Assembly: GCA_958402075.1 (NCBI GenBank)
Contig: CATXSD010000064.1
Span: 1 to 14,042, forward strand
DNA length: 14,042 nt
Source of the DNA: Mediterranea massiliensis
GTDB lineage: Bacteria; Bacteroidota; Bacteroidia; Bacteroidales; Bacteroidaceae
Direction of reading: 5' to 3'
Shown here: positions 1 through 5,941 of the stretch, one piece after another
Layout of the letters: each line of letters starts with the position of its first letter
Numbering within the stretch: the stretch's first letter is position 1
The notes under the pieces: model-generated
What the model saw: only the letters and a program-made list of their open reading frames with translations
The model's database searches: none
What the model was told of the DNA's origin: nothing
Program-made: the position numbers and the translations under genes

Positions 1-49
1 AGACCCCAACATTAAAAGTGTTGTGCTCTACCTGCTGAGCTAGCGAATC
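1..49 (-). tRNA. tRNA-Lys (anticodon UUU), 5' part, cut by window edge
   Basis: Read on the minus strand from 49, the sequence folds as the 5' two-thirds of a tRNA. It has a 7-nt acceptor strand GATTCGC (49-43), the dinucleotide TA, and a D-arm with GCTC (40-37) pairing GAGC (28-25) around an AGCAGGTA loop. The anticodon stem is CAACA (23-19) with TGTTG (11-7). The loop CTTTTAA (18-12) places anticodon TTT at 16-14, so the amino acid is lysine. Positions 6-1 give the variable loop. The T-arm, 3' acceptor strand and any CCA lie beyond position 1. A consensus Bacteroidetes promoter lies just upstream, so the tRNA probably has its own start rather than depending on read-through from the AI-2E gene. 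Confidence 0.93.
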
Positions 50-76
50 AAACCTTATTGTGCCGTTAAGCGGGTA

Positions 77-107
77 CAAAGATACGGCTTTTTGTTGAAC
101 GAACAAA
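77..107 (-). promoter_or_regulatory. Bacteroidetes-type promoter for tRNA-Lys
   Basis: On the minus strand, TTTG (107-104) is followed by exactly 19 nt and then TATCTTTG (84-77). This matches both boxes of the Bacteroides sigma-ABfr consensus (TTTG, 19-21 nt, TAnnTTTG). The tRNA 5' end is at 49, which leaves a leader of roughly 20 nt. The -33 box lies only 11 nt past the stop codon of the AI-2E gene. Confidence 0.85.
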
Positions 108-117
108 CTTTTGGCCG

Positions 118-1263
118 CTATTTTTCTTCCGAGGGGGTAGAAACTTCGGCAGACGTCGGGGTGTCCGAGGGCGTTTCGTCCCGCCTGATCGGTTCTTTGT
201 TGATGATGAACCGCTGGTAATAGGACAGCATCAGGGTGGTCAGCGGCAGGGCGATGATCATGCCCAGCATGCCCATCAGCGACCCCCATACCGAAAGCGA
301 CAGGAGGATGATGGCGGGGTTGAGGCCCGTAATCTTGCCCATGACGCGCGGCACGATGAAGCCGTCCTGAATGGCCTGCACGATGGCAAACACAGCCAGG
401 GCTGCGGCCAGAATGAGCCAGAAGTTGCCTCCCGTGTCGGCTGCCTTCAGAATGGCCAGCACCACCGTCGGGATGAAGCCGATAATCTGCAGGTAGGGCA
501 CCAGGTTGAGGGCGCCGATGAACAGACCCAGGCCGATGGCCAGCGGAAAGTCGATGATGAGAAATCCGATGCTGAACAGAATACCCACGCAGAGGGCCAC
601 AAAGGCCTGTCCGCGAAAGTAGCGGTTCATGCCGTCCTTCACATCGTTCATGATGCCTGTCACGAACGAACGGTATTTCACGGGGAGCAGGCGGGGCCAG
701 CCGTCGGCAATGCTCTCATAGTCGAGCAGGATGAAGACAATGTAGAGCAGGATGATGAAGACGGTAAAGATGCCGTAGAGCAGGTTGATGGACTCTGTGA
801 CCAGCGACCACAAGGGCGGCATGGCTTCCTGCAGGGCGTCGAGCAAGCTCTTTTCCTGAAAGAGATTTTGGAGGAATTGCGGGTCGATGTTGTCCCTCAG
901 AAACTCGGACAGGGTGTGGGGGACGTTGCTCCCATAGCTGCTGTTGGTAAAGTACTCGATCAGCAGGTCCTTGACCCGTCCGAATTCTTGGATCATGGGC
1001 GGCACCAGCAGGTAGAAGGCCGCCGTGCCGATGCCGGCCAGGGTCAGCAGGGCGCAGAAGATGGATACGACCCTGTTCTTGAGCTTCAGGCGGTACTGGA
1101 AGAAGGTTACCAGCGGGTAGATCAGGTAGGCGATGAGCCAGGCGATGAAGAAGGGCAGGAGCACTCCGCTCAGCCTTTTGATGAGGATGAGCGCTCCGAT
1201 GACGATGCCGCCGATGATGACACCGCGGATAAAGCTGTCGAAGGTGATTTTCTTGCGTTCCAT
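118..1263 (-). CDS. AI-2E / PerM family transporter-like membrane protein
   Basis: A 381-residue integral membrane protein of the AI-2E/PerM family (PF01594, formerly UPF0118). Family members include E. coli TqsA and PerM and Na+/H+ exchangers in other bacteria, so the substrate cannot be read from sequence. The N-terminus has two hydrophobic segments (about 12-55), with more at 63-90 and 155-180. A large soluble loop lies at about 90-150. The conserved second half carries YFRGQ (215-219), a NLVPYLQ segment (263-269), QDGFIVPRVMG (309-319) and LNPAIILLSLSVWG (324-337), followed by terminal helices. The C-terminal tail (about 357-381) is polar and rich in Pro, Ser, Thr and Glu. The start is 21 nt past the tdk stop on the same strand, so the two genes are probably cotranscribed. 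No convincing terminator follows it. Confidence 0.9.
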   Translation of the reverse strand: MERKKITFDSFIRGVIIGGIVIGALILIKRLSGVLLPFFIAWLIAYLIYPLVTFFQYRLKLKNRVVSIFCALLTLAGIGTAAFYLLVPPMIQEFGRVKDLLIEYFTNSSYGSNVPHTLSEFLRDNIDPQFLQNLFQEKSLLDALQEAMPPLWSLVTESINLLYGIFTVFIILLYIVFILLDYESIADGWPRLLPVKYRSFVTGIMNDVKDGMNRYFRGQAFVALCVGILFSIGFLIIDFPLAIGLGLFIGALNLVPYLQIIGFIPTVVLAILKAADTGGNFWLILAAALAVFAIVQAIQDGFIVPRVMGKITGLNPAIILLSLSVWGSLMGMLGMIIALPLTTLMLSYYQRFIINKEPIRRDETPSDTPTSAEVSTPSEEK

Positions 1264-1284
1264 AGTGTCCGTAGGATATGGGGG

Positions 1285-1887
1285 TTAGTCTGTTGCATGC
1301 TTGTCTTCCTCGATGGCCTTCAGGTAGCACGTGCGGCACAGGGGTTCGTATTGGGCCGTCTCGCCCAGCAGGACCTGCTTGTCGTTCTTCACCGTGCGGT
1401 GCGAGAAGGTGGCCAGCTCTCCGCATTTCACACAGATGGCATGTACCTTGGACACCTCGTCGGCGATGGCGCACAAGCCTGGCATCGGGCCGAAGGGCGT
1501 GCCGCGGAAGTCCATGTCGAGCCCTGCGATGATGACGCGTACGCCGTTGTTGGCCAGCTGGTTGCATACGTCAATCAGTCCGTTGTCGAAGAACTGGGCT
1601 TCGTCGATGCCCACCACGTCGATTTCCGACGTGAAGAGCAGGATGCTGGCCGAAGAGTCGATGGGAGTGGACGAAATGGAGTTGCTGTCGTGCGACACCA
1701 CTTCGGCCTCCGAATAGCGCGTGTCGATGGCAGGCTTGAATATTTCGACCCGTTGGCGGGCAAACTTGGCTCGCTTCAGCCGTCGGATGAGTTCTTCTGT
1801 CTTGCCCGAAAACATGGAGCCGCAGATGACTTCAATCCGCCCCCTCCGCCTGGTTTCCTGTATGTGGTCTTCCGAAAATACGTTCAT
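1285..1887 (-). CDS. tdk: Thymidine kinase (type II, zinc-binding)
   Basis: A 200-residue thymidine kinase of the TK1-like family. It phosphorylates thymidine to dTMP with ATP in the cytosolic pyrimidine salvage pathway. The P-loop GSMFSGKT is at residues 23-30. DEAQFF (95-100) supplies the Mg-binding Asp and the family's catalytic Glu. Zinc ligands are visible as C152-x2-C155 and C184-x2-C187. The thymidine-binding lasso contains GETAQYEPLC (175-184). The chosen start (MNVFSEDHIQ) matches the usual Bacteroides N-terminus. An in-frame start 22 codons upstream (1953) would place the promoter inside the gene and was rejected. No Shine-Dalgarno sequence is obvious, as is usual in this phylum. 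The gene probably leads a tdk / AI-2E transporter transcript. Confidence 0.96.
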   Translation of the reverse strand: MNVFSEDHIQETRRRGRIEVICGSMFSGKTEELIRRLKRAKFARQRVEIFKPAIDTRYSEAEVVSHDSNSISSTPIDSSASILLFTSEIDVVGIDEAQFFDNGLIDVCNQLANNGVRVIIAGLDMDFRGTPFGPMPGLCAIADEVSKVHAICVKCGELATFSHRTVKNDKQVLLGETAQYEPLCRTCYLKAIEEDKHATD

Positions 1888-1913
1888 GCTTGATAGAAGG
1901 ATTATATTTCGCA

Positions 1914-1943
1914 CAAAAGTAATCATTTTGTCGGCTTCCCAAC
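1914..1943 (-). promoter_or_regulatory. Probable tdk promoter
   Basis: On the minus strand, GTTG (1943-1940), 18 nt, then TACTTTTG (1921-1914). The -7 box fits TAnnTTTG fully. The -33 box has one mismatch to TTTG and the spacing is one nt shorter than the usual 19-21. It lies 26 nt before the chosen tdk start codon and supports that start over the longer one. Confidence 0.6.
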
Positions 1944-1963
1944 GTTTTTTCATTATTTATTTC

Positions 1964-1971
1964 TACATTTG
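1964..1971 (+). promoter_or_regulatory. Possible -7 box of the plus-strand operon
   Basis: TACATTTG fits the Bacteroidetes TAnnTTTG -7 consensus and lies 27 nt before the ATG at 1999. No TTTG-like -33 box is present at 19-21 nt upstream, so this is a half-match only. It sits back to back with the tdk promoter. Confidence 0.4.
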
Positions 1972-1998
1972 CGGCATTAACAGGTGTAAGACAAGGAT

Positions 1999-2523
1999 AT
2001 GCAGAAATTGTTGGACGACATAAGGACGGAGATGGAAACGTTGAAGGGATGCGTCGGACGCATGGAACAGCGTTTGGACGAACTTCAGGGCAAGCTGGCC
2101 GAATTGAGCGAACTGCTCCAGGCGGGTTCGAGGACTCAGACACCCGAACCGTTGAAGCCTGAAGAGCCTGTGGCTCCCGCGCCCCCCATGCAGCCTTCTG
2201 TCCGCCCAGTGGAGCCTCAGGTGGAAGCTCCCAAGCCGGCCGAGCAGCCGGCTGAGGATGGCGTTGCGGCCTCTTCCATCTTGGGCGAGCGCATCCGGCC
2301 GGCGGCCGATTTGCGTCATGCCCTCAGCCTGAACGATTCCTTCCGTTTTGCCCGTGAGCTGTTTGGTGGCGACGGAGCGAGAATGAACCGCGTACTGGCC
2401 CGTCTGGGCGAGGCCGGCTCGTTTGCCGATGCCCTGTCGATGTTCGGGCAGGAGGTGCATGTGGCCGAGGACAACGAAGCTGCCGCCGATTTTGTAGAAT
2501 TGCTTCGTAAGTATTTCAACTGA
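1999..2523 (+). CDS. Unrecognised protein: coiled coil, Pro-rich linker, C-terminal helical domain
   Basis: A 174-residue protein of unknown function. Three parts are visible. Residues 1-42 are a heptad-rich helix (LDDIRTEMETL, then RMEQRLDELQGKLAELSELL) likely to form a coiled coil. Residues 47-85 are a Pro/Glu/Ala-rich flexible linker. Residues 92-174 look like a compact helical domain with the segment DLRHALSLNDSFRFARELF (104-122), then MNRVLARL and FADALSMF, ending in a DFVELLRKYFN helix. There is no signal peptide or membrane segment, so it is probably cytoplasmic and oligomeric. From memory, similar proteins occur in Bacteroides as hypothetical proteins, but I cannot name a family. It is 21 nt upstream of rsmI and likely in the same transcript. 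Confidence 0.85.
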   Translation: MQKLLDDIRTEMETLKGCVGRMEQRLDELQGKLAELSELLQAGSRTQTPEPLKPEEPVAPAPPMQPSVRPVEPQVEAPKPAEQPAEDGVAASSILGERIRPAADLRHALSLNDSFRFARELFGGDGARMNRVLARLGEAGSFADALSMFGQEVHVAEDNEAAADFVELLRKYFN

Positions 2524-2544
2524 CAGGGTGAGGGAGAGCAAGCT

Positions 2545-3216
2545 ATGGGAAAGTTATACATCGTACCGACGCCGGTAGGCAATCTGGAGGACATGACATT
2601 CAGGGCCATCCGCATCCTGAAGGAGGCCGATTTGATTTTGGCCGAAGACACCCGCACCTCGGGCATTCTGCTGAAACACTTCGAAATCAAGAATGCCATG
2701 CAATCTCATCACAAATTCAATGAACATAAAACGGTCGAAAGTGTTGTTAATCGTATAAAGGGGGGCGAAACCGTGGCCTTGATTTCCGACGCAGGCACGC
2801 CTGGCATCTCCGACCCTGGCTTTCTGATGGCACGCGAATGTGCCCGCAACGGCATCGAAGTGGAGTGTTTGCCGGGGGCGACCGCTTTTGTGCCCGCCTT
2901 GGTGGCTTCAGGCCTTCCGTGCGACCGCTTTTGCTTTGAGGGTTTCCTCCCGCAGAAAAAAGGCCGTTCCACCCGCCTGAAAGCACTGGCCGACGAGACG
3001 CGAACCATCGTGTTCTATGAATCGCCCTATCGGTTGCTGAAGACCCTGACCCAGTTTGCCGAGTGTTTTGGCCCCGACCGTCAGGCGTCCGTCTCGCGTG
3101 AGATATCCAAGGTGCACGAAGAGACGGTACGTGGCACCTTGGCCGAGCTGGTGGAACACTTTACGGCCAACGAGCCGCGTGGCGAGATTGTTATTGTTGT
3201 AGCAGGAATAGACTGA
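2545..3216 (+). CDS. rsmI: 16S rRNA (cytidine(1402)-2'-O)-methyltransferase RsmI
   Basis: A 223-residue tetrapyrrole-methylase-fold enzyme. It 2'-O-methylates C1402 of 16S rRNA in the decoding centre, using S-adenosylmethionine. Family motifs appear in order: PTPVGNLEDMT (8-18), AEDTRTS (33-39), NEHK (59-62), SDAGTPGISDPG (81-92, SAM-binding region), LPGATA (109-114), FEGFLP (131-136), FYESPYR (157-163), REISKVHEE (185-193) and RGEIVIVV (212-219). The protein is shorter than E. coli RsmI (about 286 residues) and ends right after the core, lacking the C-terminal extension. A purine-rich GAGGGAGAG lies about 8-16 nt before the ATG and may act as a ribosome-binding site. It follows the coiled-coil protein gene closely and precedes a lipoprotein gene by 38 nt. 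Confidence 0.96.
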   Translation: MGKLYIVPTPVGNLEDMTFRAIRILKEADLILAEDTRTSGILLKHFEIKNAMQSHHKFNEHKTVESVVNRIKGGETVALISDAGTPGISDPGFLMARECARNGIEVECLPGATAFVPALVASGLPCDRFCFEGFLPQKKGRSTRLKALADETRTIVFYESPYRLLKTLTQFAECFGPDRQASVSREISKVHEETVRGTLAELVEHFTANEPRGEIVIVVAGID

Positions 3217-3254
3217 AAATATGTACTAAAACTTAAACGTAAAAACGAGAGCGT

Positions 3255-4133
3255 ATGAAAAAATTAGCTTTTTTAGTTGTATGTGCAGCCGTAGTGGCTT
3301 CGTGCGACAGCTTTTCAGGTGGTAGCAAAGACCAGTTGAAGGCTGAAAACGATTCTTTGAAACTGGAATTGAACCAGCGGAATGCCGAGCTGGACGAGAT
3401 GATGGGTACATTCAATGAGATTTCCGAAGGCTTCCGTCAGATCAATGCGGCCGAGAACCGTGTGGACTTGCAGCGGGGTGCTGTGGCCGAAGGCTCGCCG
3501 AGCGCACGCCAACAGATAGCATCCGATATCGAGTTCATCCGCAAGCAGATGGAAGAGAACCGCCAGCAGATTGACAAGCTGCAGCAGATGTTGAAGACCA
3601 GCAAGAACAACTCGGCCCAGCTGAAGCGTGCCGTCGACCAGCTCACGCAGGAATTGGTGACCAAGACCCAGCGCATCGAGGAGTTGCAGGCCGAACTGGC
3701 TGCCAAGAATATCCGCATTCAGGAACTGGACGCTGCCGTGACAGACCTCTCTGCACAGAAGGAGCAGTTGACGGCTGAGAATGCAGCCAAGTCCAAGACT
3801 GTTTCCGAGCAGGACAAGCAGTTGAATACCGCCTGGTTCGTATTCGGAACCAAGAAGGAATTGAAGGACCAGAAGATACTTTCCAACACCGGCCTGTTCA
3901 AGAAGGGTGAGGTGCTGCAGGATGCTGAAATCAACAAAGACTACTTCACAGAAGTCGATATCCGTACGACCAAGGAAATCAAGCTCTATTCCAAGTCGGC
4001 CGACATGTTGACCACCCATCCCAACGGCTCGTATGCCTTCGAAAAGGACGATGAGGGCCTGTTAACGTTGAAGATTACCAATCCGCAGGAGTTCTGGAGC
4101 GTATCCAAGTACCTTGTCATTCAGGTGAAATAA
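3255..4133 (+). CDS. Coiled-coil periplasmic lipoprotein of unknown function
   Basis: A 292-residue lipoprotein. The signal peptide (residues 1-16, MKK then a hydrophobic stretch) ends in lipobox VAS-C with Cys17. The residues after Cys are DSFSGGSK. This lacks the acidic run of the Bacteroidetes lipoprotein export signal, so it more likely faces the periplasm than the cell surface. Residues about 25-190 are almost continuous coiled coil, with runs such as QLKAENDSLKLELNQRNAEL and RIEELQAELAAKNIRIQEL. A globular C-terminal domain (about 191-292) begins NTAWFVFGTKKELKD and ends in a beta-rich region with WSVSKYLVIQVK. I do not recognise a named function. The architecture suggests an envelope spacer or scaffold. 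It may be read from the rsmI transcript, and its 3' end is marked by a strong terminator. Confidence 0.88.
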   Translation: MKKLAFLVVCAAVVASCDSFSGGSKDQLKAENDSLKLELNQRNAELDEMMGTFNEISEGFRQINAAENRVDLQRGAVAEGSPSARQQIASDIEFIRKQMEENRQQIDKLQQMLKTSKNNSAQLKRAVDQLTQELVTKTQRIEELQAELAAKNIRIQELDAAVTDLSAQKEQLTAENAAKSKTVSEQDKQLNTAWFVFGTKKELKDQKILSNTGLFKKGEVLQDAEINKDYFTEVDIRTTKEIKLYSKSADMLTTHPNGSYAFEKDDEGLLTLKITNPQEFWSVSKYLVIQVK

Positions 4134-4155
4134 ATCTTTCAGACAACATTGATGG

Positions 4156-4221
4156 CGCAGGCCGAGGCGGGCAGGATTTGAAGCGCACGTTGCTTCCTGC
4201 CCGCTTGAGCCTGCGTTTTTT
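4156..4221 (+). terminator. Strong intrinsic terminator after the coiled-coil lipoprotein gene
   Basis: The left arm 4156-4176 pairs with the right arm 4195-4215. There are 7 bp (CGCAGGC/GCCTGCG), a 4-nt internal mismatch, then 10 bp (GCGGGCAGGA/TCCTGCCCGC). The 18-nt loop can extend the stem slightly. Six T follow at 4216-4221. It ends the run of plus-strand genes that starts at 1999. Confidence 0.92.
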
Positions 4222-4275
4222 ATGGTTGGCAGGGGAGTTGTTATCAGGCCCTTGTTCTATTTTTAAAGTGAATTT

Positions 4276-4974
4276 ATGTCCTCTCAGTACAAGAATATAT
4301 TTTTTGACCTCGACGATACCTTGTGGGCCTTTTCGGCCAATGCGCGCGACACGTTCGAGGAAATGTACCTCAAGTATGGATATGCCCGTTTCTTCACGTC
4401 CTTCGACCATTTCTACGGCCTCTATCAGAAACGCAACCTCGAGTTGTGGGAAGAGTACGGCCAGGGGCAGATAACGAAGGAAGAGCTCAACCGCCAGCGT
4501 TTTCTCTATCCTCTGGAGCAGGTGGGGCAGGGCGATGCCGATTTGGCCAAACGCTTTTCAGAAGACTTCTTTTCAGTGATACCTGCCAAGAAGAAGCTGA
4601 TGCCACATGCTCTCGAGGTGCTCGAGTCTTTGTCTGGCCGTTACCGCCTTTATATCCTTTCGAACGGCTTTCAGGAGCTGCAATGCCACAAGATGCGCTC
4701 GGCAGGCATCGACGGCTATTTCCGTAAGGTCATTCTTTCCGACGATATCGGGGTGTTGAAGCCCCATGCGGAGATTTTCCGTTATGCTTTGACCGTCACC
4801 GGCTCGTCAGTGGAAGACTCGTTGATGGTGGGCGATAGCTGGGAGAACGATGTGGTAGGCGCTCAAGGGGTGGGGATGCATCAGGCCTTTCTGGATGTGC
4901 ACGAACCGTTTGCCTTGCCTTTCGAGCCGACTTATCACATCCGTGACTTGAAAGAACTGCTGTCTTTCTTGTAA
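4276..4974 (+). CDS. YjjG-family HAD hydrolase, probable noncanonical pyrimidine nucleotidase
   Basis: A 232-residue HAD-superfamily phosphatase resembling the YjjG family, which dephosphorylates (d)UMP, dTMP and damaged or non-canonical pyrimidine nucleotides. Motif I is FFDLDDTLW with nucleophile Asp11 and acid/base Asp13. An alpha-helical C1-type cap spans about 18-100. Motif II is ILSNG (Ser129). Motif III is LKPHAEIF (Lys162). Motif IV is GDSWENDV with Asp187 and Asp192. The length and the SNGFQELQ segment are typical of YjjG relatives. The substrate is an inference from the family. The gene follows the terminator at 4156-4221. Only a weak -7-like TATTTTTA is seen before it, so its promoter is unclear. 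Confidence 0.87.
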   Translation: MSSQYKNIFFDLDDTLWAFSANARDTFEEMYLKYGYARFFTSFDHFYGLYQKRNLELWEEYGQGQITKEELNRQRFLYPLEQVGQGDADLAKRFSEDFFSVIPAKKKLMPHALEVLESLSGRYRLYILSNGFQELQCHKMRSAGIDGYFRKVILSDDIGVLKPHAEIFRYALTVTGSSVEDSLMVGDSWENDVVGAQGVGMHQAFLDVHEPFALPFEPTYHIRDLKELLSFL

Positions 4975-4999
4975 TATCGGCAGAATCATTTTATCTTTG
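4969..4999 (+). promoter_or_regulatory. Bacteroidetes-type promoter of the MarC gene
   Basis: TTG (4969-4971; the full box is CTTG), 20 nt, then TATCTTTG (4992-4999). The -7 box is a full match to TAnnTTTG and the spacing is within 19-21 nt. The -33 box overlaps the end of the HAD gene, whose stop codon lies at 4972-4974. The ATG follows 27 nt after the -7 box. Confidence 0.78.
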
Positions 5000-5026
5000 C
5001 TCTGTTGTATGTTTTAAGTTTAAACT

Positions 5027-5683
5027 ATGGACGCAATTTTACCTTTCGCACTCTTGTGCCTCACTTCCTTTTTCACGTTGACCAATCCGTTGGGTACCAT
5101 GCCCGTATTCCTGACCATGACTCAGGGCATGACCGACAAGGAACGTCATAGTGTCGTTACCCGTGCCACGCTGACCGCCTTCATCATCATCATGGTTTTC
5201 ACCTTTGCCGGTCAGTTTCTGTTCTGGTTCTTTGGCATTTCCACCAATGGTTTCCGCATAGCGGGCGGTGTCATCATTTTCAAGATCGGTTTCGACATGT
5301 TGCAGGCCCGCTATACCCCCATGAAGTTGAAGGACGAGGAAATCAAGACCTATGCCGACGACATTTCCATCACCCCCTTGGGCATTCCCATGCTTTGTGG
5401 TCCGGGTGCCATAGCCAATGCCATCGTCTTGATGCAGGACGCCACTACCATTGAGCTGAAGAGCGTGCTGATAGGCTCCATCGCTTTCATCTATCTGCTC
5501 ACCTACTTTATTCTTCGCGCTTCCACCCGTCTGGTCAACGTCCTTGGCGAAACGGGCAACAATGTCATGATGCGTCTGATGGGTCTCATCCTGATGGTGA
5601 TAGCCGTAGAGTGCTTTGTGGGTGGCATGAAGCCCATTTTGGTAGATATCCTGAAGGAAGGTCTTGCAGGGATTGTCAAATAA
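5027..5683 (+). CDS. MarC family (UPF0056) integral membrane protein
   Basis: A 218-residue inner-membrane protein of the MarC family (PF01914), also listed as NAAT transporters. The transport substrate is unproven for most members, and E. coli MarC is no longer held to confer multidrug resistance. About six hydrophobic segments are visible (roughly 3-30, 46-70, 74-93, 118-137, 145-165, 180-200). Conserved family motifs are LTNPLGTMPVF (18-28), FRIAGGVIIFKIGFDML (76-92) and TPLGIPMLCGPGAIA (116-130). The two Asn/Pro-Gly type motifs reflect an internal repeat. It has its own promoter upstream and an intrinsic terminator 24 nt past the stop, so it is probably monocistronic. Confidence 0.93.
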   Translation: MDAILPFALLCLTSFFTLTNPLGTMPVFLTMTQGMTDKERHSVVTRATLTAFIIIMVFTFAGQFLFWFFGISTNGFRIAGGVIIFKIGFDMLQARYTPMKLKDEEIKTYADDISITPLGIPMLCGPGAIANAIVLMQDATTIELKSVLIGSIAFIYLLTYFILRASTRLVNVLGETGNNVMMRLMGLILMVIAVECFVGGMKPILVDILKEGLAGIVK

Positions 5684-5707
5684 AGGCTGGGCATCACTGC
5701 AAAATAA

Positions 5708-5768
5708 TTTCGGCACGAAATGGCAGGTTATTAATGTGTGCTTTGCCTTTTCGTGCCGAAAGTTTTTT
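5708..5768 (+). terminator. Intrinsic terminator of the MarC gene, possibly bidirectional
   Basis: A perfect 13-bp inverted repeat, TTTCGGCACGAAA (5708-5720) with TTTCGTGCCGAAA (5749-5761). An inner GGCA/TGCC pair (5722-5725, 5744-5747) shortens the loop. G and six T (5763-5768) follow on the plus strand. On the minus strand the hairpin is followed by TTATTTT, so it could also stop transcripts arriving from the fimbrillin-like gene. Confidence 0.9.
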
Positions 5769-5774
5769 AAGGTT

Positions 5775-5908
5775 CAATTGCTGGTTGCAGCGTCAGGGCT
5801 TAATACTTCATGGCTATATGTTTTTTGTTATGAAGCAAACTCTTGTAGAAATCATCCTCTCCATACAGCAATAGCCATTAGCGGAATTTGCAACAACCAG
5901 ATGAATTG
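5775..5908. repeat. Nested imperfect inverted repeat in a gene-free stretch
   Basis: The outer arms CAATT (5775-5779) and CTGGTTG (5781-5787) match CAACCAG (5894-5900) and AATTG (5904-5908) in inverse orientation. An inner pair, ATGGCTAT (5810-5817) with ATAGCCAT (5871-5878), is perfect over 8 bp. A competing 6-bp pair CTTCAT/ATGAAG (5806-5811, 5830-5835) overlaps the inner arm. No credible coding region and no clear promoter were seen here. It lies between the MarC terminator and the 3' end of the fimbrillin-like gene. Chance cannot be excluded. Confidence 0.4.
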
Positions 5909-5941
5909 TAGCTTTTTCAGTTTATGATTGCTGAGAACACA

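Noticed and set aside
91..107. Inverted repeat TTTGTT/AACAAA as terminator of the AI-2E gene
   Set aside because: The stem is short and A/T-only except for one pair, no T-run follows on the minus strand, and one arm is the -33 box of the tRNA promoter.
716..1567. A 283-codon minus-strand frame overlapping the AI-2E and tdk genes
   Set aside because: It is out of frame with both real genes. The translation is full of Arg, His and Pro, typical of a shifted frame.
868..1893. A 341-codon open frame on the plus strand opposite the AI-2E and tdk genes
   Set aside because: It is antisense to two well-supported genes. The translation is low in hydrophobic pattern, rich in Asp, Gln, His and Gly, and shows no domain. 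It is a shadow caused by G+C-rich codon use.
1888..1953. A longer N-terminus for thymidine kinase starting at 1953
   Set aside because: It spans the likely promoter, and the extra residues are not part of known tdk proteins.
3315..4019. A 234-codon minus-strand frame opposite the coiled-coil lipoprotein gene
   Set aside because: It is a Leu-rich mirror of the Glu/Gln/Lys-rich coiled coil on the other strand and not an independent gene.
4222..4275. Promoter for the HAD nucleotidase (TATTTTTA preceded by TTG)
   Set aside because: The -7 box lacks the final G and the TTG spacing is about 17 nt, so the match is too weak to call.
5039..5716. A 225-codon minus-strand frame opposite the MarC gene
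   Set aside because: The MarC reading has clear family motifs, while the antisense reading is His/Gly/Asp-rich with no recognisable fold.
5611..5927. Short plus-strand frames running over the MarC 3' end and the intergenic stretch
   Set aside because: They read through the terminator hairpin, have no domain pattern and no promoter.
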